In this document: positions 59,499 to 64,000 of the stretch, piece by piece
Layout: every line of letters starts with the position of its first letter
Position numbering within the stretch: the first letter of the stretch is position 1
From: NCEH01 sp002257205
GTDB taxonomy: Bacteria > Pseudomonadota > Alphaproteobacteria > Rhizobiales > Xanthobacteraceae
DNA length: 64,000 nucleotides
Reading direction: 5' to 3' (one strand)
NCBI RefSeq assembly: GCF_043195105.1
Contig: NZ_JBAFWO010000003.1
Translations under genes and position numbers: made by a program
The notes under the pieces: generated by a model
Seen by the model: only the letters and a program-made list of their open reading frames with translations
The model's database searches: none
Told to the model about the DNA's origin: nothing

Positions 59499-60476
59499 AT
59501 GCGCGTCTTTGTCTGCGAGTTCGTGACATCCGGCGGCCTGCGCCACAAGGCGCTTCCCGACGCGTTGCTGCCCGAGGGCACGCTGATGCGCGATGCCATG
59601 GTGCGCGACCTCGAGAATATTCCCGGCGTCCAAGTGCTGCTGTGCCACGACGACCGCCTGGCGCCGCCGCGCGCGGACAGCATCGCGGTGGGTGAAAAGG
59701 ATGATCCCTGGGCGATCTGGGAGCAGCTTGCGGGCGCGGCCCATGTGGTCTGGCCCGTGGCGCCGGAAACCGACGGCCTGCTGGATCGCCTCGTGGCCCT
59801 GGCCCGCACCGGCACGGCGCGGGTGATCGCGAGCGATGCGCCGGCGCTGCGAATCGCCGGCCGCAAGAGCCTCACCGCGCAGCATCTCGCGGCGGCGGGC
59901 ATTCCCCATATCCCGACCTACCCGCTGGAAGCGATGCCGGAAAATCTCGCGGTGCCGCTCGTCACCAAGCCCGACGATGGCGCGGGCGCCACGCAAACCC
60001 ACATCTGGCGCAGCCGCGCGGCTCTGCGCGCGGCGCAGTTGCCGCCCGCCGGCCTCATCGTCCAGCCCTATGTGGCGGGCGTCGCCGCCAGCCTCACCGT
60101 GCTGTGCCGGCCCGATGGCGTGACCCTGCTCACCACCAATCTCCAGGAAATGGCCGAGGACGAAGGCCGCCTCTCCCTGACCGGGCTCACGGTCGGCTGC
60201 CTGCCGGACGCGGTCGGCAAGTTCGCGGCGCTCGCGCGGGCGGTGGTCGCTGCCATGCCGGGGCTGAGCGGCATCATCGGCATTGATCTGATCGTGACCG
60301 AGGAGGGGCCGGTGGTGGTGGAGGTGAATCCCCGCATCACCACCTCTTATGCCGGTCTGCACGCGAGCCTCGGCATCAATCCCGCCGCCTTCCTGCCGGA
60401 ACTGATCCGCGACGGCCGGCCGCCCACCCTGCCGCACCTGCCCATGGCCGTGCCGGTCCGGGTGAAGGTGCGATGA
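59499..60476 (+). CDS. ATP-grasp ligase, probably MfnD-like in methylofuran synthesis
   Basis: 325 residues. Begins 'MRVFVCEFVTSGGLRHKALP', characteristic of the tyramine/tyrosine-glutamate ligase branch of ATP-grasp enzymes. Core motifs are 'NLAVPLVTKPDDGAGATQTH', 'LIVQPYVAGVAASLTVLC' and 'IIGIDLIVTEEGPVVVEVNP' with metal-binding Glu and Asn. MfnD of methanogens joins glutamate to tyramine; bacterial methylofuran has a tyrosine core. The 4-base overlap (ATGA) with the MfnF-like gene strengthens this. Functional assignment is by family and context. Confidence 0.82.
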   Translation: MRVFVCEFVTSGGLRHKALPDALLPEGTLMRDAMVRDLENIPGVQVLLCHDDRLAPPRADSIAVGEKDDPWAIWEQLAGAAHVVWPVAPETDGLLDRLVALARTGTARVIASDAPALRIAGRKSLTAQHLAAAGIPHIPTYPLEAMPENLAVPLVTKPDDGAGATQTHIWRSRAALRAAQLPPAGLIVQPYVAGVAASLTVLCRPDGVTLLTTNLQEMAEDEGRLSLTGLTVGCLPDAVGKFAALARAVVAAMPGLSGIIGIDLIVTEEGPVVVEVNPRITTSYAGLHASLGINPAAFLPELIRDGRPPTLPHLPMAVPVRVKVR

Positions 60477-61561
60477 GCGATTTCGCCTTTCTCGGCTGGG
60501 ATGTGGGCGGCGCCCATCTCAAGCGCGCCGCTTTCGATGAATCGGGCCGCCTGCGCGCCGTCGACATGGCCCCGTGTGCGCTATGGCGCGGCATGGACCA
60601 GCTTGATGCCGCGCTCGCCGCCCTCGACCCGCTGCCGCACCGGCCCTCCGCCGTGACCATGACCGGCGAACTGGTGGATCTGTGGCCCGACCGCCCCACC
60701 GGCGTCACGGCGCTCGCGGCCGCGCTCGGTGCGCGTCTCGGCCCCGGATGCCTGATCTATGCCGGGCCAGACGGCCTCGTGCCCGCCTCGGCGGCGAGCG
60801 CGCGTGTGGAGGGCATCGCCTCGGCGAACTGGCATGCCACCGCCGCCGCGCTCGCCACCGAATTGCCGTGCGGCGTGCTGGTGGATATCGGCTCCACCAC
60901 CACCGATCTCATTCCCTTTTCAGGCGGCGCGGTCGCCGCGCGCGGCTTCAGCGATGCCGAGCGTCTCGCCAGCAGCGAGCTGGTCTATGGCGGCGTGGCG
61001 CGCACGCCGGTGATGGCGCTTTCGCCCGCGCTGCCGTTCGCCGGCGGCTTCGTGCCCCTGATGGCGGAGCATTTCGCCACCACCGCCGATATCTACCGTC
61101 TCATCGGCGACCTGCCGGAACATGGCGACCTGCATCCCGCGGCCGACGGCGGCCCAAAGACGCTGGACGCCAGCGCGCGGCGTCTGCTGCGCATGGTGGG
61201 GCGCGATCTTGGCCCGGCGACACTGGAACAGGCGCGCCAGCTCGCGGCCTATGCGGCGGCGGTGCAATTGCACATGCTGCATGGCGCGCTCGCCTGCGTG
61301 CTCTCGGGCGCGACGCTGCCGATGGACGCTCCGATCGTCGGCGCCGGCATCGGCCGGTTCCTGGCCGCGCGGCTCGCGGCGCGGGTCGGGCGCCCCTATC
61401 TGGATGTGGGCGCCGTCTTCACCGACGAGCCCGCCCTTGCGGCGCGGGCGGCGGATTGCGCGCCCGCCGTCGCGGTGGCCCGGCTTGCGTTTGCCCGGCT
61501 TGCTTTCGCGGGCGCGCCCTCGCACCCTCGCCCCTCCTTCGCCACCCCGAGCCCCGCGTGA
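60473..61561 (+). CDS. MfnF-like (COG1548, hydantoinase/oxoprolinase-type) protein
   Basis: 362 residues. An actin-like/hydantoinase fold starting 'FAFLGWDVGGAHLKRAAFDE', with 'TGELVDLWPDRPTGVTAL', 'LVDIGSTTTDLIPFSGGAVA', 'LVYGGVARTPVMAL' and 'APIVGAGIGRFLAARLA'. In methanogens MfnF couples the furan precursor to glutamyl-tyramine to give the methylofuran core. Its pairing with an MfnD-like ligase supports the same role here. The last about 30 residues (an Ala/Pro-rich tail after 'ARLAFARLAFAG') are low complexity and partly duplicated. Stop overlaps a GTG of the next frame. Confidence 0.85.
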   Translation: MSDFAFLGWDVGGAHLKRAAFDESGRLRAVDMAPCALWRGMDQLDAALAALDPLPHRPSAVTMTGELVDLWPDRPTGVTALAAALGARLGPGCLIYAGPDGLVPASAASARVEGIASANWHATAAALATELPCGVLVDIGSTTTDLIPFSGGAVAARGFSDAERLASSELVYGGVARTPVMALSPALPFAGGFVPLMAEHFATTADIYRLIGDLPEHGDLHPAADGGPKTLDASARRLLRMVGRDLGPATLEQARQLAAYAAAVQLHMLHGALACVLSGATLPMDAPIVGAGIGRFLAARLAARVGRPYLDVGAVFTDEPALAARAADCAPAVAVARLAFARLAFAGAPSHPRPSFATPSPA

Positions 61562-61566
61562 GCCCC

Positions 61567-61995
61567 ATGATCGATCCCAGCGACCCGGAAGCCCTCGAAG
61601 CGGCCGAGGTCGAGCCCGCCGCCCCGGCACCGCGTCGCGACCGCCTGTTCCTACGCGCCTTGCCCTTCTTCGCCCGCCATGGCGTGTTCGATGCCGAACA
61701 GCAGCTCGGCCAGCGCTTCGTGGTGGACGTGGATTGGTGGCTCGACACCCGTCCCGCCGCATGGGCCGACGATCCCGCCCTCACCGTCTCGTACCAGACG
61801 GTGTACGAGCATGTACGGGCGGTGGTGGAGGACGACATCGTCCATCTGGTGGAGACCCTCGCCGAGCGCATCGCCACGCGCCTGCTGGATCATTTCCCGC
61901 AGATCGAGCAGGTGCGCGTGGTGGTCCACAAGCCGGGCGCGCCGATCAGCGGTGTGTTCGGCGACGTGGGCGTGGAAATCCATCGCGGCCGGTGA
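61567..61995 (+). CDS. folB: Dihydroneopterin aldolase
   Basis: 142 residues from the ATG at 61567; a GTG at 61558 overlapping the previous stop (GTGA) is an equally possible start. After about 25 acidic and Ala/Pro residues comes the FolB fold: 'RLFLRALPFFARHGVFDAEQ', 'GQRFVVDVDWWLDT', 'LTVSYQTVYEHVRAVVED', 'HLVETLAERIATRLL' and 'VVVHKPGAPISGVF'. It splits 7,8-dihydroneopterin to the hydroxymethyl pterin. In this operon it more likely supplies the pterin for H4MPT than serving folate alone; which one cannot be told from sequence. Confidence 0.88.
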   Translation: MIDPSDPEALEAAEVEPAAPAPRRDRLFLRALPFFARHGVFDAEQQLGQRFVVDVDWWLDTRPAAWADDPALTVSYQTVYEHVRAVVEDDIVHLVETLAERIATRLLDHFPQIEQVRVVVHKPGAPISGVFGDVGVEIHRGR

Positions 61996-62091
61996 AGAGC
62001 ACGCGCCAAAGCTCGACGGCTCCCGCGCCGTGCGCCATAAGAGCGCCGGATCGGCGGGATATGTCCCGCATGCGCACGTAGGAGATACAAG

Positions 62092-63081
62092 GTGAGCGAC
62101 GTCGTGACCCTGCAAGGCTATCTCGGCACCTGGGCGGCCGAGGATGACACCCGCAAGGCCGTTGCCGCAGCCGTGGAGCGCATGGCGCAGGCCGGCGTTG
62201 CGATCGCCGACATGGTGGCACGCGGCCCGCTCGCCGAGCATTTCGCCAGGATCCGCGGCGAGGACGCCAATGCAGCCGGCGATGCCCAGAAGGAACTGGA
62301 CGTGATCGCCGAAGAGGCCATCGTCTCCGCCCTGAAGGCCGCGCCGGTCGCCTTCCTCGGCTCGGAGGAAAGCGAGACCCCGATCCCGCTGAACGAATCC
62401 GGCACGCTGGTGGTGGCCGTGGACCCGCTCGACGGCTCCTCGAACATCGACACCAACGTCTCCATCGGCACCATCTATTCCGTGCTGCCCTATAGCGCCG
62501 AAGCCTTCCCCGATCCGGTGGAGGCGCTGAAGCAGAAGGGCACGGCCCAGCTCGCGTCCGGCTTCCTGGTCTATGGCCCCTCCACCCTGCTGGTCTCCAC
62601 CGTGGGCGCGGGCACGCAGGTGTTCGTGCTGGACCGGGCAAGCGGCGATTTCATCCTCGCCCGCGCCACTGTCGAAGTGCCCGCCGCGACGAAGGAATAT
62701 GGCATCAACCAGTCCAACCTCCGCCACTGGGCGGCGCCCACGCGCGCTTATGTGGACGATTGCCTCGCCGGCAAGGACGGCCCGCGCGGGAAGGATTTCA
62801 ACATGCGCTGGGTCGGCTCCATGGTGGCCGATGCGTTCCGCATCTTCACCCGCGGCGGCGTGTATCTCTATCCCGGCGACAGCCGCAAGGGCTATGGCGA
62901 GGGCCGCCTGCGCCTGATCTACGAGGCCAATCCGGTGGCCTTCCTGGTGGAACAGGCGCAGGGCGCCGCCACCGACGGCAAGACCCGCATCCTCGACATC
63001 GTGCCGCAGAAGCTGCACCAGCGCATTCCGCTGGTGTTCGGCTCGCGCGAGGAAGTGGAAAAGATCGCCAGCTATTATTGA
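62092..63081 (+). CDS. fbp: Class I fructose-1,6-bisphosphatase
   Basis: 329 residues, standard length, from a GTG at 62092 with GGAG 7 bases upstream. 'VAFLGSEESE', the metal-binding 'AVDPLDGSSNIDTNVSIGTI', 'YVDDCLAGKDGPRGKDFNMR' and the substrate site 'YLYPGDSRKGYGEGRLRLIY' are all present. It dephosphorylates fructose 1,6-bisphosphate in gluconeogenesis and in the Calvin cycle. It lies 96 bases after the methylofuran/FolB operon and 77 before rpe. Confidence 0.95.
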   Translation: MSDVVTLQGYLGTWAAEDDTRKAVAAAVERMAQAGVAIADMVARGPLAEHFARIRGEDANAAGDAQKELDVIAEEAIVSALKAAPVAFLGSEESETPIPLNESGTLVVAVDPLDGSSNIDTNVSIGTIYSVLPYSAEAFPDPVEALKQKGTAQLASGFLVYGPSTLLVSTVGAGTQVFVLDRASGDFILARATVEVPAATKEYGINQSNLRHWAAPTRAYVDDCLAGKDGPRGKDFNMRWVGSMVADAFRIFTRGGVYLYPGDSRKGYGEGRLRLIYEANPVAFLVEQAQGAATDGKTRILDIVPQKLHQRIPLVFGSREEVEKIASYY

Positions 63082-63158
63082 AGGATGTGGTGGCGCGCCC
63101 ACCCGTTCCCCATATGACGGGCGCCGCCGTGAGCCGCCGCCGCGCAGGAGTTGATGCC

Positions 63159-63839
63159 ATGACTTTCCCGCTGATCGCGCCCTCGATCCTCGCCAGCGAT
63201 TTTTCCCGCCTCGGGGAAGAAGTGCGCGACGTGGCGGCGGCCGGGGCCGATTACATCCATCTCGACGTGATGGACGGCCATTTCGTGCCCAACATCACCT
63301 TCGGGCCGGACATCATCAAGGCGCTGCGGCCCTACACCGACAAGGTGTTCGACGTGCATCTGATGATTTCGCCGGTGGAGCCCTATCTGGAGGCCTTCGC
63401 CAAGGCGGGGGCGGACATCATCACCGTGCAGGCGGAAGCCACCGACCATCTGGACCGCTGCCTCCAGGTCATTCGCGGGCTCGGCAAGAAGGCCGGCATC
63501 GCGCTGAACCCGGCCACCTCCGAGCGGGTGCTGGACTATGTGCTGGATAAGACCGACCTGATCTGCGTTATGACCGTCAATCCCGGCTTCGGCGGGCAGG
63601 CCTTCATTCCCGACGTGCTGCCCAAGATCGAGCGCATCCGCGACATGATCCGCGGCCGCGACATCCGCCTGGAAATCGACGGCGGCGTGAACCCGCAGAC
63701 CGGCGCCCTGTGCGTGAAGGCCGGCGCCGACGTGCTGGTCGCCGGTTCCGCCGTGTTCAAGGGCGGGATCGAAGGCTATCGCACCAATATCGCCGCCATC
63801 CGCGACCAGGCTGCGCAGGCGCTCGGGCTGGTGGCTTGA
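63159..63839 (+). CDS. rpe: Ribulose-phosphate 3-epimerase
   Basis: 226 residues from the ATG at 63159 (AGGAG 9 bases upstream); the long frame upstream overlaps fbp and is rejected. Motifs: 'IAPSILASDFSRLGEE', 'YIHLDVMDGHFVPNITFGP', 'VFDVHLMISPVEPYL', 'VMTVNPGFGGQAFI' and 'LEIDGGVNPQTGALCVKAGA'. It interconverts ribulose 5-phosphate and xylulose 5-phosphate in the pentose-phosphate and Calvin pathways; next to fbp this suggests an autotrophic or ribulose-recycling context, though phosphoribulokinase and RuBisCO are not in the window. Confidence 0.96.
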   Translation: MTFPLIAPSILASDFSRLGEEVRDVAAAGADYIHLDVMDGHFVPNITFGPDIIKALRPYTDKVFDVHLMISPVEPYLEAFAKAGADIITVQAEATDHLDRCLQVIRGLGKKAGIALNPATSERVLDYVLDKTDLICVMTVNPGFGGQAFIPDVLPKIERIRDMIRGRDIRLEIDGGVNPQTGALCVKAGADVLVAGSAVFKGGIEGYRTNIAAIRDQAAQALGLVA

Positions 63840-63859
63840 AACCATAGGCGCCGCACCGC

Positions 63860-63982
63860 CCCCTCACCCGGCCACTGAGCGGCCGACCTCTCCCCGGCGG
63901 GGAGAGGTGAGGACAACGGAGAGTCAGGACACCGCTCCGCAATGCCCCCTCTCCCCGACGGGGAGAGGGCTGGGGTGAGGGG
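63860..63982. repeat. REP-like palindromic intergenic repeat
   Basis: Two near-perfect palindromes of related sequence occur: CCTCTCCCC-GGC-GGGGAGAGG (63887-63907) and CCCTCTCCCC-GAC-GGGGAGAGGG (63947-63969). They are nested in an outer inverted pair, CCCCTCACCC (63860-63869) and GGGTGAGGGG (63973-63982). Sequences of this kind are dispersed many times in the intergenic DNA of high-GC proteobacteria. It begins 20 bases after the rpe stop and the window ends 18 bases after it, with no gene in 63840-64000. Confidence 0.85.
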
Positions 63983-64000
63983 CTCGCCCCGCCCGACCAC

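Overview
The window is a piece of a high-GC alphaproteobacterial chromosome, most likely from the Hyphomicrobiales and plausibly near Xanthobacter, Ancylobacter or other H4MPT-using methylotrophs. The evidence is a rhizobial-type porin, a bacterial tetrahydromethanopterin/methylofuran gene set in methylotroph order, Calvin-type fbp and rpe next to it, and dense GC-rich genes with 1- to 4-base overlaps. The genus is inference. There is no rRNA, CRISPR array, phage or insertion sequence; there is one tRNA.

Layout. 1-7.6 kb: end of a DUF192 gene, tRNA-Pro(TGG), a three-gene envelope operon (BON/OmpA protein, 35-residue membrane peptide, membrane-anchored HhH protein), a major porin with a clear terminator, and a UDP-glucuronate 4-epimerase. 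7.7-11.2 kb: a pyruvate-phosphate-dikinase-like protein that lacks the PEP-binding barrel, paired with an unrecognised 642-residue protein. 11.7-32.1 kb: a surface polysaccharide region with KdsD, a secreted beta-helix protein, a TPR/glycosyltransferase-like protein, a coupled operon (FAD oxidoreductase, extended SDR, TIM barrel), a lower-GC segment at about 21.2-27 kb (AlgX/AlgJ-like protein, fused two-domain glycosyltransferase, unknown protein), then ManC and the dTDP-rhamnose operon rfbCBDA.

32.3-48.8 kb: mixed metabolism and envelope genes: Fpr, an autotransporter with a PAP2 phosphatase passenger, a PepSY/flavodoxin/FNR fusion reductase, an XRE-cupin regulator with a palindromic candidate operator, thiD under a TPP riboswitch, a lone Lrp/AsnC effector domain, a perfect parS palindrome (41590-41605), a split chromate transporter, an EamA permease, cytochrome b561 and cytochrome c', a CoxL-type molybdenum hydroxylase subunit and a CinA-type protein.

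48.9-64 kb: the conserved trio of circularly permuted ATP-grasp, alpha-E and transglutaminase-like proteins (the last appears to have lost its catalytic Cys and His), a HIT protein, then the one-carbon cluster: beta-RFAP synthase, MtdB, an OrfY-type ATP-grasp protein, Mch, an Orf5-type ATP-grasp protein, an Orf17-type CitG-family protein, a HisA-like protein on the opposite strand, an MfnD-like ATP-grasp protein, an MfnF-like protein and FolB, followed by fbp and rpe. Together these make H4MPT and methylofuran, carry formaldehyde carbon through methylene- and methenyl-H4MPT, and sit beside two Calvin/pentose-phosphate enzymes. The window ends in an intergenic palindromic repeat.

Observations I rate highest: the parS site, the degenerate transglutaminase, the PPDK-like pair, the arfABC-like layout of the BON/OmpA operon, the beta-helix protein with inserted repeats, and three unrelated short tandem repeats at the ends of coding sequences.
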